Positions 32,512 to 40,804 of a DNA stretch of 64,000 nt are shown here, one piece after another. Position 1 is the first letter of the stretch; each line of letters begins with the position of its first letter. Below the pieces are notes generated by a model that had not been told where the DNA came from, did no database searches, and worked only from the letters and a program-made list of their open reading frames with translations. The stretch covers positions 1 through 64,000 of the forward strand of contig JAPLFY010000027.1 of NCBI GenBank assembly GCA_026390435.1, given 5' to 3'. The stretch comes from Pseudomonadota bacterium (GTDB taxonomy: Bacteria; Bdellovibrionota_B; Oligoflexia; Oligoflexales; CAIYRB01). The position numbers were made by a program, and so were the translations under genes.

Positions 32512-33327
32512 TCACCCGCGCGAACCCAACGTCGCAGGTGATTCACTCACCTGTTGCGCTATCTCCCGCCTGATGTTGCCGCGTTGCGCCGCAAGCAACC
32601 AAATTCTATAAATCGCCTCGACGACAATGCTGCCGGCCATTTTTGATTGGCCCGCGCGCCTCTCGACAAACAAGATGGGGACTTCGCGCAGCGAATATCC
32701 GGCTAAATGGGCGCGAAATTTAAGTTCGACCTGAAAGGTGTAACCCTCACTGCGGATGCGGTCGGGATTGATATCTACCAACACTTGCCGATGCCAGGCA
32801 TTAAACCCCCCAGTCAAATCGCGCGCCTTAAGACCCAAAATGGTGCGAGCATAAAGGCTACCACCGATGCTGATAAAGCGGCGAAAGCGACTCCAATTGC
32901 GCGTACCGCCACCAGGGATATACCGGCTACCAATGACTACCGGACTTGCTGGCACAACCTTCAGCAGCGCCGCCAAATCTTCCGGCCTGTGGGAATGATC
33001 GGCATCCATCTCAATCAGCACGTCATATCCACGCGCCAGGCCCCACTTGAAGGCGGCCACGTAGGCTGTACCCAGACCGAGCTTACCGCTGCGACTAATG
33101 AGAAATACCCGGTCGACATGCTCTGCCTGAAGCTCAGCAATCACCTTCGGCGTGCCGTCTTGACTATTATCATCGACGAACAAGATGTCCACGTCGGGAG
33201 CATGCTGACGAATTCCTGCCGTCAAAGTCGCGATATTGTCGACCTCGTTATAAGTAGGAATGACGACCAGAACCTTCAACGCTGATGCACTTTGCAAGCT
33301 GGCTCTCCTGAGGCTCGACGGGGTCAC
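32512..33327 (-). CDS. Polyprenol monophosphomannose synthase-like GT2
   Basis: A glycosyltransferase family 2 protein of 271 residues. GT2 nucleotide-sugar motifs are VVIPTYNEVDNIATL, LFVDDNSQDGTP, the DxD motif in EMDADHSH, and ARDLTGGFNAWHR. This last motif and REVPILFVERRAGQSKM are typical of dolichol/polyprenyl-phosphate mannose synthases (DPM1/Ppm1-like). No C-terminal membrane helices are seen, so it is a catalytic-domain-only enzyme at the inner membrane. It would supply the lipid-linked mannose donor for a GT39-type transferase such as the one at 6505-8100. GDP-mannose would come from ManC. Confidence 0.9.
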   Translation of the reverse strand: MTPSSLRRASLQSASALKVLVVIPTYNEVDNIATLTAGIRQHAPDVDILFVDDNSQDGTPKVIAELQAEHVDRVFLISRSGKLGLGTAYVAAFKWGLARGYDVLIEMDADHSHRPEDLAALLKVVPASPVVIGSRYIPGGGTRNWSRFRRFISIGGSLYARTILGLKARDLTGGFNAWHRQVLVDINPDRIRSEGYTFQVELKFRAHLAGYSLREVPILFVERRAGQSKMAGSIVVEAIYRIWLLAAQRGNIRREIAQQVSESPATLGSRG

Positions 33328-33416
33328 AAAGTACGCCGGCTTAGAAGCGTCACTGTGACAATAAAGTGTAATGTTGTAGTATGATAATGCAACAGCGTAA
33401 AGGGCTAGAAACCTGG

Positions 33417-33623
33417 ATGAGTGACGACGATAACGAAAAAAATGTCGTGAATTTAGCTGATGCTAGGCGCCGCCAGCGCACCGCGCGCGTCACCCCAAAA
33501 GCCGGCAAAAGCAAATCCAGCAAGGGTCCCATCGGCCTGACAGGTAAGGTATGGGTATACGCCCAGGCCCTGGTATTTCTAGCTCTGGTGTCTTATTTTA
33601 TGAGGCTGTGCAAAGGGCCGTAA
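33417..33623 (+). CDS. Small basic membrane protein
   Basis: A protein of 68 residues from ATG 33417 (an upstream in-frame ATG at 33381 would add 12). A charged N-terminus with NVVNLADARRRQ, a Lys/Ser-rich linker, then one hydrophobic helix (about 46-62: KVWVYAQALVFLALVSYF). No family was recognised. The opening resembles small conserved proteins with a VVxLxxARRR segment. The ribosome site is weak. Divergent from the DPM1 gene. The next 107 bases to the Fic gene hold nothing I recognise. Confidence 0.5.
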   Translation: MSDDDNEKNVVNLADARRRQRTARVTPKAGKSKSSKGPIGLTGKVWVYAQALVFLALVSYFMRLCKGP

Positions 33624-33730
33624 TAGCAGGTCGTAACTAGCGCCATCGCCTCAGATCAGCCATTGTGATATCGGCAAAGGCCGCAACTTCCTCGGTAATA
33701 GCGGAGTATCTGGCAAAGCTCACGCCTTAT

Positions 33731-35227
33731 TCAGAAGAGAAGAACGTCCTCTGGGTCGTCAGAGAACGCCTTGGCTCGGGCCAGCGTCCGCTGTGCAGAT
33801 TCGAAGGTCGTATAGTCGATGGATGCGGTGAAGCACTGGGCGCGCTTCAACATCTTTATATAGACGGCCGGATTGTCGCTGCGCGTTAGCTTCTTCACGC
33901 CGCCAAGGTAGTCCAAGCGGTAGACCGTCGGGATGATGATGGGTACCTCGGACGCCGCGTACAGCTCACGGTTCATGGCGATTCGGCTCAATCGGCCGTT
34001 GCCGTCCGTAAAGGGGTGTACCTCGGCCACCAGGAATTTGACGAAGGCAGCGCGAGCGAAACCGGGCTCAAGCGCCTGGAGGAACTCGAAGCCCTTATGT
34101 AGTGTCCCTTCCACCAGCTCTGGTTCGACGAAGGCAGTGGAGCCAGCAAAATTGCGGACACTCTTGAACTGGCCAGGAAGCTTGTCCGGGTGTGCCTTCA
34201 TGATCGACGCGTGGTAACGCATTAGGTCAGCCGCCATCGTTCCGTATGACGCCCAAGTCTCGGGACGAGTCGAGGCTATCCCCATCAGCGTACGGAAGGT
34301 GCCGAGCATGTCGTGTCCGTCCGGACGCCGGTCGGGAATCTTGCCCTCAAAGGCGATGGCGCGTGCTTCGTCAATCTCGAATCGGGTTCCCTCGATGTAG
34401 TTCGAGAAGTAAGCGTCGAAGAAGCACAATGTCGATGGAGCGCTACCCGAGTGGAGAACCGCATCTAGGGGTAGCTTCGTGGGCAGGCTCGCCGGTTGGC
34501 GAAGCGCCTGAAATAGTCGCTCGAAGCGAACGACCCTCTCCGGATCATAGGGAAAGCCGGTCGCCCTCTGTTGCGCGCGGTCCGATTTGAGGGTCCCATC
34601 GGTGCGAGTCTTTAACATGGTCCCGACCAGTTTTTGGAATCTCTCCGCCTCCTGGGTGAATCCGTTAGCCTCTGCCAGGCGGTGGAGGGCATTTATCCTC
34701 TCCCGAAAGGCGTTCTCGCCGCTGACGCGGATATAGTCGTCGAGATGCTCCTCTAGCTTCTCCTGTGAGAGCACTTTGCTGAACCCGCCGTGAGCCTTGA
34801 CGTGGCGCAGATTCTCCAACCAGGCCCGTTCAGGAGACGCGAGATGCAGCCCCCCAGCGAATGGCATGTCGCCCGGGAGCGCCTCCGGCCCCTTGACCAA
34901 ATGCACGGTCAGGCCCGGGAGTCGCACTTTCTTGTCGTACTTGTAGGAGAGAACGATGTGCCAGTCGTCACTCAGCTTGGCTGGGCCTGCCTCCAGGGCG
35001 CTACGGTGGCTGATAATCGCACCTGCATAGAGCGCGCCCAGGACCTGGTATAGGTTACGCCGGAGAACATCAGCCGGCTCTTCCGCAATTGCGGTTGTAT
35101 AGATGCCGGGGGCGAGGCGGCGAAGCCCCCCTACCTTGACGGCCTCCGAGATAGCATTTGCGAGAGTCCCAGCGCCTGTCGAAAGGACCAACTCGCCCAT
35201 GAGGTTTTGACGGATGACAGGTCGCAT
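33731..35227 (-). CDS. AbiEi-like winged-helix/antitoxin domain fused to Fic AMPylase
   Basis: A protein of 498 residues with two parts. Residues 1-165 resemble AbiEi-type type IV antitoxin/transcription-factor N-termini: a winged-helix stretch with GGLRRLAPGIYTT (34-45), then AGAIISHRSALEAGP and the beta-rich DDWHIVLSYKYDKKVRLPGL. Residues 225-498 are a Fic domain. It keeps the inhibitory motif SNYIEG at 275-280 (S/T-x-x-x-E-G/N, class II position) and the complete catalytic HPFTDGNGRLSR at 404-415. Fic enzymes transfer AMP from ATP to a target protein hydroxyl. Base composition looks more G+C-rich than neighbours, suggesting transfer. A palindrome at 35276-35291 upstream suits self-regulation. 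Confidence 0.85.
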   Translation of the reverse strand: MRPVIRQNLMGELVLSTGAGTLANAISEAVKVGGLRRLAPGIYTTAIAEEPADVLRRNLYQVLGALYAGAIISHRSALEAGPAKLSDDWHIVLSYKYDKKVRLPGLTVHLVKGPEALPGDMPFAGGLHLASPERAWLENLRHVKAHGGFSKVLSQEKLEEHLDDYIRVSGENAFRERINALHRLAEANGFTQEAERFQKLVGTMLKTRTDGTLKSDRAQQRATGFPYDPERVVRFERLFQALRQPASLPTKLPLDAVLHSGSAPSTLCFFDAYFSNYIEGTRFEIDEARAIAFEGKIPDRRPDGHDMLGTFRTLMGIASTRPETWASYGTMAADLMRYHASIMKAHPDKLPGQFKSVRNFAGSTAFVEPELVEGTLHKGFEFLQALEPGFARAAFVKFLVAEVHPFTDGNGRLSRIAMNRELYAASEVPIIIPTVYRLDYLGGVKKLTRSDNPAVYIKMLKRAQCFTASIDYTTFESAQRTLARAKAFSDDPEDVLLF

Positions 35228-35275
35228 AAGCCCCCCGGCGGGCGTGAAATTCTGTCCGAGGAGTGGCCCGCGTGC

Positions 35276-35291
35276 ATTACCTATCGGTAAT
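35276..35291. promoter_or_regulatory. Palindromic operator candidate upstream of the Fic gene
   Basis: ATTACC (35276-35281) and GGTAAT (35286-35291) form a perfect inverted repeat with a 4-base spacer, about 50 bases upstream of the Fic start. Next to it (35300-35350) is a very AT-rich stretch containing TATATT on the minus strand, a likely promoter region. The fusion protein's winged-helix domain is the obvious candidate binder; this is inference. Confidence 0.45.
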
Positions 35292-35485
35292 TTTCATCCA
35301 AAAAAACCCTTTTGTCGTGAATTTTTTTCTAATATATAAATATTCTGTGAAATCATTTACTTATGGAATATAGGAGTCGCTCGAGCCCGCATAGTAGGAA
35401 AATTTTCACACTAAATCATGAATCCTGGATGAATCTTCACATCATTCCGGAGTCAGCCACCTTTGGCGTGACAACAACAAAATTT

Positions 35486-35779
35486 TTATGGCTGACGCGC
35501 CTGCTCGAGATAGAGCAGCCATGCTGCAGCGGTCAAATCGCGCTTCTGATTGTTGCAAGGCTTGCAGGCCGGCACGATGTTGCCAGGGGTGGATCTTCCG
35601 CCCTGCGCGATCGGCACCACGTGATCCATGGTGACCTCCGATTTCTCCAATGATTTCGAGCAATAGTAGCAGGTCGCCTTGGTGATCAGCGTCTGCCACC
35701 ACCTAGACTTACGCAAAAGCCGCGCCTCTTCACGCTCGCGCCGCAGATGCTTATCTGAAGAAAAGTCGCCGAAATCCAC
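35486..35779 (-). CDS. HNH endonuclease
   Basis: A small HNH nuclease of 97 residues from the GTG at 35777-35779 (GAGGG seven bases upstream; a TTG six bases earlier is less likely). It has zinc-finger-flanked HNH motifs: CYYCSKSLEKSEVTMDHVVP with CxxC and the DH pair, GGRSTPGNIVPAC, and CKPCNNQKRDL with the second CxxC and the Asn/Lys. This McrA-like domain cuts DNA in a metal-dependent way. It stands alone, 259 bases from the Fic gene start and on the same strand, upstream. Those bases are AT-rich with the operator candidate. Role unclear: defence, mobile-element remnant or repair. Confidence 0.85.
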   Translation of the reverse strand: MDFGDFSSDKHLRREREEARLLRKSRWWQTLITKATCYYCSKSLEKSEVTMDHVVPIAQGGRSTPGNIVPACKPCNNQKRDLTAAAWLLYLEQARQP

Positions 35780-35840
35780 TATCAAGCCCTCAATCTATTG
35801 CGGACCGTATAGCATTTTAATAAAAGCTTGATAAGCCTTA

Positions 35841-36611
35841 CTAAGCGATATCGCCGCGTTGGCTAGCGAGAGCCGCGACAGTCAGAAATATAGCAATTAA
35901 TACAAGGCCATAGCCGACGTGATTGAGGAGTGATGCGGGGCTGATCCCAGGTGCCTCGAGCACTCGGTCCACCAAGTTGAATGCCTGTAAGTCCCAAGCA
36001 CGCGCCAACACCCTGACTATGGCTTGCGCCTCGGGCGGAGTTTCCGGCGTTAGCGCAGCCGCAACTGCAGCGCTCGTCAACCCGACCAACCACCCCCCAA
36101 CACCGGCAAACAATGCCAGGGAAAAGCGCATCGAGACAGAAAACAACAAGGACAGTGCAAGCAGCACGAGCCAGCCGAGGAGCATGAGCAGGTACACGGC
36201 TAGCTGCCCCATACTCAAAATTCCATAGTCACCAAGAATCATCCCTAATTGCCAAATAATTAAAAGCAGCGCACCAAGGAGCAACGTGCTCACTGCCAGA
36301 CCAAGATATTTGCCAAGCAACCAGGACGTGCGACTTATAGGGGCCGCGAGTTGCCACTCAATGGCACCATCCTGACGCGAGTCTCCGACACTTTTGCTGC
36401 CCCAGAAAATAGCCATGATGCTGCCCACAAGCTGGAAGCAAAAGAAGCCGACATCAAACAAAATTTTGATCTGGTCCTCAATACTCCAAGTACTTGCCAA
36501 AAGCGCCAGCACGGTGGTCAAAAAGCCCGCAATCACTGCGGCTCGCACCATTTTATCACGACGCAACAGAGTGAATGTCTGCCAGGCAACCAGTCCTATC
36601 GCTCTGAGCAT
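35841..36611 (-). CDS. ABC-2 type transporter permease
   Basis: A polytopic membrane protein of 256 residues with six predicted helices. The opening MLRAIGLVAWQTFTLLRRDKM and the conserved short-helix segment QDGAIEWQLAAPISRTSWLLGKYLG are characteristic of ABC-2/NosY-type permeases. It starts directly after the ATPase stop codon (36612-36614), forming an ATPase/permease exporter pair. Substrate unknown. Such pairs act in export of lipids, peptides or toxins, or in NosY-like maturation; no nos genes are near. Confidence 0.85.
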   Translation of the reverse strand: MLRAIGLVAWQTFTLLRRDKMVRAAVIAGFLTTVLALLASTWSIEDQIKILFDVGFFCFQLVGSIMAIFWGSKSVGDSRQDGAIEWQLAAPISRTSWLLGKYLGLAVSTLLLGALLLIIWQLGMILGDYGILSMGQLAVYLLMLLGWLVLLALSLLFSVSMRFSLALFAGVGGWLVGLTSAAVAAALTPETPPEAQAIVRVLARAWDLQAFNLVDRVLEAPGISPASLLNHVGYGLVLIAIFLTVAALASQRGDIA

Positions 36612-37580
36612 CTAGGTACCCCCCGCAAAATGTTGCAGCAGATTTTCTTCAAAGGCCAGTGCATCCACCCCAAAGTGAGTGACGACATATCCGTGCGCTA
36701 ATAAAGTTTGCAGCCAATGCGCACTGTGCTCATAGCCGACAAAGCTCAATTCAGCCAGGACACCCTCCTGACGCAATTGGCGCCAGGGCGGCAAGCCCTC
36801 GCGCTCTGCCAGACGCTCCAAACCATCCGCGCGCAGACCAGATACGTGCACTATATATTGCTGTGCAGAGTTTGGCCCTAAACTCCCGGAGACCACCAAT
36901 TTGCCGCGTCTTAGGATGTGGTACTGGTGACACAAGGTCACCAACTGCGCGAGTTCATGAGTGCAGAGGATGATCGTTGTGCCGCGCAATTTCTCCGCCC
37001 GAATCCAATCGAGCATTTGGCGGCAAGCTAAAGGATCTAGACCAGAGGCCGGCTCATCCAAAATCAAAACGCGAGGCTGATGAATCGTGGCTTGGGCCCA
37101 GGCCAATCGCCGCGCCATGCCCTTTGACAGGTTACCAACCAACTTGTCCGCATGTTCGCCCAGCTCGACAGCAGCAAGCGCAGCTTCAACCGCGTCCCGT
37201 TTTGCCGCGGCTTTCGCAGCAAATTCCGGCGCAAACATCCGCAGCTGAAATAACAATACTTCCCGTGCAGTCAATGCCGCCGGAAGCTTGTTCACTTCTG
37301 GCATGTAACCAATCAGGCGCTTTTGTTCGAGGCTGATTTGCGAGCCGCCAATAGTAATATTGCCAGCATCTGGCTTTAGCAGACCAAGGATCAATTTAAT
37401 CGTCGTTGTTTTGCCGGCACCATTGTGTCCCAGGAGCCCCGTGCAGCGCCCCGCAGGAAATCGGCAGGTCAGCTTCTCAAGCGCGACCTGCGGACCACGC
37501 AGCAAGTCGCTGCGAAAAACCTTGCGAACATCAACCAAGGCAACGTCTTCAGCAATTTTACTTGTTGCTTCAGTTTGCAC
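36612..37580 (-). CDS. ABC transporter ATP-binding protein
   Basis: The frame begins with a TTG at 37604, but a GTG at 37578-37580 has AGGGGGG eight bases upstream and is preferred, giving 322 residues. Motifs: Walker A GLLGHNGAGKTTTIKLILGLL, Q-loop GYMPEVNKLP, signature NLSKGMARRLAWAQA, Walker B RVLILDEPASGLDPL, and switch His in LCTHELAQL. The C-terminal 90 residues form the extra domain typical of DrrA/NosF-type ATPases. It overlaps the end of the upstream TPR-like gene by eleven bases and abuts its permease. Exporter ATPase. Confidence 0.92.
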   Translation of the reverse strand: MQTEATSKIAEDVALVDVRKVFRSDLLRGPQVALEKLTCRFPAGRCTGLLGHNGAGKTTTIKLILGLLKPDAGNITIGGSQISLEQKRLIGYMPEVNKLPAALTAREVLLFQLRMFAPEFAAKAAAKRDAVEAALAAVELGEHADKLVGNLSKGMARRLAWAQATIHQPRVLILDEPASGLDPLACRQMLDWIRAEKLRGTTIILCTHELAQLVTLCHQYHILRRGKLVVSGSLGPNSAQQYIVHVSGLRADGLERLAEREGLPPWRQLRQEGVLAELSFVGYEHSAHWLQTLLAHGYVVTHFGVDALAFEENLLQHFAGGT

Positions 37581-38277
37581 CCGCGGCGCCCCCCTGAGTC
37601 TCAACTTTAGGTTCTATCACGCTGGTGCTCGGAGCATCTCGTTCCGCTATTCCAAGAGTACGGAAAAACTGCTCCTTCGCTACTTGGCGTTCTTCCGGAG
37701 TTAATTCCACGCGGGCTGACAGTTTGGTGGCAAATCCCCGTAGGTACGGGGGAGCTCCTGGCCGCGATGATGCTAGTTCATAATAGAGGGCCGCAGATGC
37801 GGGATCGTTCAGGAGAAAAGCATCCACATAACCCTGAGTCATTGGCACGCGCCAACTCAAAGGCAACGCTTTGATCCCATCAATCGTGATGCCAAGGCAT
37901 TCATTGGGCTGCTGTAGTTCAAAGGCTAAAACGAAGCAACTTAGCAGGTATAGAGATTCCAATTTAGGCCCATGTCGGGTCACCATTTTAATGGTATCGA
38001 CCAGAGCCTTTGGATCCAGCTGTTTTACTTTTTGATCACCTAGCGTCTGCAGCAACCAAATGTCGGCGAAGTCGTCGTAAAGACCACGGTGACCAAGCGT
38101 CACGACATTCAACATCGAAGTCGATAAACGGCTCAGTGGTGGCGGCGAGAGGCGATCTGCGCTTAAATATGCCTCTGACCGCAAGCGGTCCGTGACGTGA
38201 TAAAAGGCGACACCCAGCACCGCCGACCAAATGATGGTCAGTAAGACCTTTAAAAGCGCCTTAGGTTTAGGGACCAA
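37570..38277 (-). CDS. Membrane-anchored helical (TPR-like) protein
   Basis: A longer frame exists, but it overlaps yggT heavily. I prefer the TTG at 38275-38277 with GGAAGGA immediately upstream, giving 235 residues starting LVPKPKALLKVLL (initiator Met). One N-terminal helix (about 8-28: VLLTIIWSAVLGVAFYHV) anchors a helical domain with pairs such as DDFADIWLLQTLGDQ, YLLSCFVLAFELQQPNECL and TQGYVDAFLLNDPASAALYYELASS, like TPR hairpins. The tail is acidic and Pro/Ala-rich. It lies between yggT and the ABC ATPase in one operon, overlapping both. Function unknown. Confidence 0.65.
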   Translation of the reverse strand: MVPKPKALLKVLLTIIWSAVLGVAFYHVTDRLRSEAYLSADRLSPPPLSRLSTSMLNVVTLGHRGLYDDFADIWLLQTLGDQKVKQLDPKALVDTIKMVTRHGPKLESLYLLSCFVLAFELQQPNECLGITIDGIKALPLSWRVPMTQGYVDAFLLNDPASAALYYELASSRPGAPPYLRGFATKLSARVELTPEERQVAKEQFFRTLGIAERDAPSTSVIEPKVETQGGAAGAN

Positions 38278-38560
38278 CTCGTCCTTCCATCCGGATATAA
38301 GGAATGATGCCGTACTGCACGAACATGACCAGTAACAGCACAATCATCGGTGCCCAGTCGATGGGCCCCGGTAGATTACGTGTTAAGCGTCGCAATGGGC
38401 GGTAGAGAGGTTCTGTCAGGTTGCGAATTACGCCAACCATCTGATTTCCCGGATCACCACCAACCCAGCTGATTAATACCGACGCTATCACCAGCACCTG
38501 AATCAGGTTGAGTATGACTTCTAAAATGCGGGCAATGGCATCGGCTATCGGCCCAAACAT
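38267..38560 (-). CDS. yggT: YggT family membrane protein
   Basis: A protein of 97 residues from ATG 38558-38560, which has AAGGGG six bases upstream (a start at 38593 adds 11). Two hydrophobic segments (about 4-30 and 64-88) bracket the family-typical ISWVGGDPGNQMVGVIRNLTEPLYRPLRRL. The YGGT family is found next to yggS in Proteobacteria, cell-division and cyanobacterial genes, and is implicated in osmotic or K+ tolerance. Here it lies 99 bases downstream of yggS on the same strand, the usual order. Confidence 0.88.
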   Translation of the reverse strand: MFGPIADAIARILEVILNLIQVLVIASVLISWVGGDPGNQMVGVIRNLTEPLYRPLRRLTRNLPGPIDWAPMIVLLLVMFVQYGIIPYIRMEGRVGP

Positions 38561-38659
38561 GTCTATCCCCTTCGTGCCACGAGATTGCGACATCTAATTT
38601 GTTCGGTGATTCATCTCTACGGGATGATAACGAACACCCAAAGAAAATAAAAGCCTTAC

Positions 38660-39358
38660 TCACGAGTTCCGCCGTGGGCCAAACAACGCGGTGCCAATGC
38701 GCACGCAGTTAGTTCCAGCGGCAATCGCTGGCCGTAAATCCCCAGACATACCAAGCGAAAGGTCTCCGGCACCGACCTGGTCTGCCAGAGCCCGCAACTG
38801 GAGGTAAAGCTCCGGTGCGTCAGTTTGATTAACATCCAAGAGTGGAGGGGGAATCGCCATGATGCCGCGCAACGCTAATTCAGGTAACTCGCGCTCGATC
38901 ACACGAGCAAGTGTTAGAACGTCCGCCACCCCGACGCCGTCCTTACTGGTCTCATCACCTGCATTTACCAGAATATGAACGGGCAGTGGCAAGCGTGGCG
39001 CATGGACTTTGGCAGCTTGCGCGAGAAGGCGTGCGTGACGCTCACCACTCAAACTCTGAACGGCCGCGGCAACCCGCACAATTGCGGCCATTTTATTGCT
39101 CTGGATACGGCCGATAAAAATCCAGCGCAGGTCGGCCAAGTCGCTAAGCTCGGCAGCTTTAGCGACCATCTCCTGCACGTAATTTTCGCCAAAATCTCGC
39201 TGGCCAAGCTCATATAAAGTGCGGATCGATACCGCCGGATGAGTTTTACTCACCGCTAACAGCCGTACGTGCTGCGGTGCATTAGCCACGCGTACGGCGG
39301 CCTCAATATCAGCTATCACCTGACGATAACGGTTCTTCAAATCATCCATAGTCTTCAT
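38660..39358 (-). CDS. yggS: Pyridoxal phosphate homeostasis protein (YggS/PLPBP)
   Basis: A PLP-binding alanine-racemase-fold protein of 232 residues (E. coli 234). The PLP lysine lies in LLAVSKTHPAVSIRTL (Lys-37 region), followed by FGENYVQEMVAK, LRWIFIGRIQSNK (family hallmark) and a phosphate-binding GMSGDLRPAIAAGTNCVRIGTALFG at the end. It keeps free PLP balanced and affects amino-acid and keto-acid pools. Leads a minus-strand run with yggT. Confidence 0.95.
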   Translation of the reverse strand: MKTMDDLKNRYRQVIADIEAAVRVANAPQHVRLLAVSKTHPAVSIRTLYELGQRDFGENYVQEMVAKAAELSDLADLRWIFIGRIQSNKMAAIVRVAAAVQSLSGERHARLLAQAAKVHAPRLPLPVHILVNAGDETSKDGVGVADVLTLARVIERELPELALRGIMAIPPPLLDVNQTDAPELYLQLRALADQVGAGDLSLGMSGDLRPAIAAGTNCVRIGTALFGPRRNS

Positions 39359-39406
39359 CCATAGCCCATGGATGTAATCGCTAAATCGGTAGGTGTCTAG
39401 AGCTGC

Positions 39407-40024
39407 TTACTTTGGAGTAGCTGCACTGTCTCCGACAGGCCCAGCAGCACTTTCGTTACCGACATCCTGCCCACCGGGACTTGAGGGAGGCGGTGACGCT
39501 GGGACTGCCGACGGAGCCCCAGCAGCTAATGCTCCTGGTTTTCCAGCACCATTGGGAGCAACGGGCGATCCGGCCTTCGGCAGTAGGCCGTTCTTGGACG
39601 GCGGCGTGACCTCTGGAGCTGGACTAGATGCAGGCGTAACGGCCGACTCTGCGGCACCATTATCGGTCGGCGCCGCAGTCACAGCTGCAGACATGGGATT
39701 TGCCGCTGGAGCAGCCGGACCAGGTTGTGCCTGGACTGTTGATTCCATTTTTTGCGCCGGCTGATGGGTGGGCTGGCTTAGACCTTGAACGTAGCGACTG
39801 AGAGGGACGAAGCTATCTTCTTCGTTCACCTGATAGTGAGGCGCCACCAGAAAGATATCCCCTGACTCGCTGATGTGAACATCGACATGCTTCAGGTCCT
39901 GGCTTTTGGCACTCGAAATATCGATTCCATTTAGGAAAATATTTCGCAGTCCAGTGGTGCTTGCAAGAGCAAGTGTGGGCATGCCAACTAAGACGGCGAC
40001 GATGGCAACGCGGAGTCGTTGCAT
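39407..40024 (-). CDS. Secreted Pro/Ala-rich protein
   Basis: A protein of 205 residues. The signal peptide spans about residues 1-22 (RVAIVAVLVGMPTLALA). Residues 23-82 form a small beta-rich domain (LRNIFLNGIDISSAKSQDLK, HVDVHISESGDIFLVAPHYQV). The rest is low complexity in Pro, Ala, Ser and Gly, likely disordered, without cysteines. GGAGG sits five bases before ATG. No family was recognised. It lies between yggS (plus-ward) and the divergent LpoB-like gene. It may be a periplasmic spacer or surface-linked protein. Confidence 0.65.
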   Translation of the reverse strand: MQRLRVAIVAVLVGMPTLALASTTGLRNIFLNGIDISSAKSQDLKHVDVHISESGDIFLVAPHYQVNEEDSFVPLSRYVQGLSQPTHQPAQKMESTVQAQPGPAAPAANPMSAAVTAAPTDNGAAESAVTPASSPAPEVTPPSKNGLLPKAGSPVAPNGAGKPGALAAGAPSAVPASPPPSSPGGQDVGNESAAGPVGDSAATPK

Positions 40025-40157
40025 GAGGGCCTCCAGAACTATATGATTGTTCAGTTATATTTTAGCACGAGCTGGTAAGGGTCGGCCTAACTAGGACGAT
40101 ACCTAGTTGTTCGTTCGTATCCGAAACACTTTGATCTTATGGGAGTAATCACTGCTT

Positions 40158-40793
40158 ATGAAGGACTCGACCATATATAGCCTGGGCATGTTCGGACGGC
40201 GTTTTGGCGGAGCTTTGGCAGTAGTTGCGGCGAGCCATGCCTGTACCCCCTCGTTCCAAGGCGAGTACTCTGACCCGGCCAAAGCTGAGATTGTCGACGA
40301 CCGTTGGAACGAAACCGATGCCCGTAAGACAGCTGAGCACATGATTAAGGGCATGCTCGAAAAACCTTGGCTCGATGGTTTCAAAACGTCTAATAAAGGA
40401 CTCAAGCCAGTCGTGATCGTGATGGACGTGGAAAACCGCACCGACGAGCACCTAGACGTTAAACAACTCACTGACTATGTCCAAGATGAGCTCATTAATT
40501 CGGGCAAAGTTCGCTTTGTGAATAAAGATGCTCGGCAAAAAATCTTGGACGAGATCAAGTATCAGCAAAGTGGTGCCGTAAGTAAAGCCACGGCAAAAAG
40601 CAGTGGTAAGGCCATTGGCGCTGACTTTGTCCTTAGCGGCAACATCAGCAGCAGCGTCCACCAAATGGACGGTTTAAAGACGGTCAACTATCAGACCAAC
40701 CTCATCCTAACCAGCATCGAAACTCAAGAAATTGAATGGTCGACTAAGTATGAAGTGAAGAAACGCTTCAAACGCTCCGGCAGCGGCTGGTGA
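40158..40793 (+). CDS. LpoB-like penicillin-binding-protein activator lipoprotein
   Basis: A protein of 211 residues. The N-terminal hydrophobic stretch (GGALAVVAASHAC) ends with lipobox Cys-29. The mature part follows the LpoB/DUF4852-like pattern: DARKTAEHMIKGMLEKPWL, VVIVMDVENRTDEHLDVKQLTDYVQDEL, FVNKDARQKILDEIKYQQSG, AIGADFVLSGNISS and LILTSIETQEIEWSTKYEVKK. LpoB lipoproteins reach from the outer membrane to activate PBP1b. Two glycosyltransferases in this window (21033-23135 and 53911-56952) are possible clients, but this is inference. It forms an operon with the COG3014 gene; their ends meet within a few bases, as in other Proteobacteria. Confidence 0.82.
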   Translation: MKDSTIYSLGMFGRRFGGALAVVAASHACTPSFQGEYSDPAKAEIVDDRWNETDARKTAEHMIKGMLEKPWLDGFKTSNKGLKPVVIVMDVENRTDEHLDVKQLTDYVQDELINSGKVRFVNKDARQKILDEIKYQQSGAVSKATAKSSGKAIGADFVLSGNISSSVHQMDGLKTVNYQTNLILTSIETQEIEWSTKYEVKKRFKRSGSGW

Positions 40794-40804
40794 GCCCACT
40801 GACC

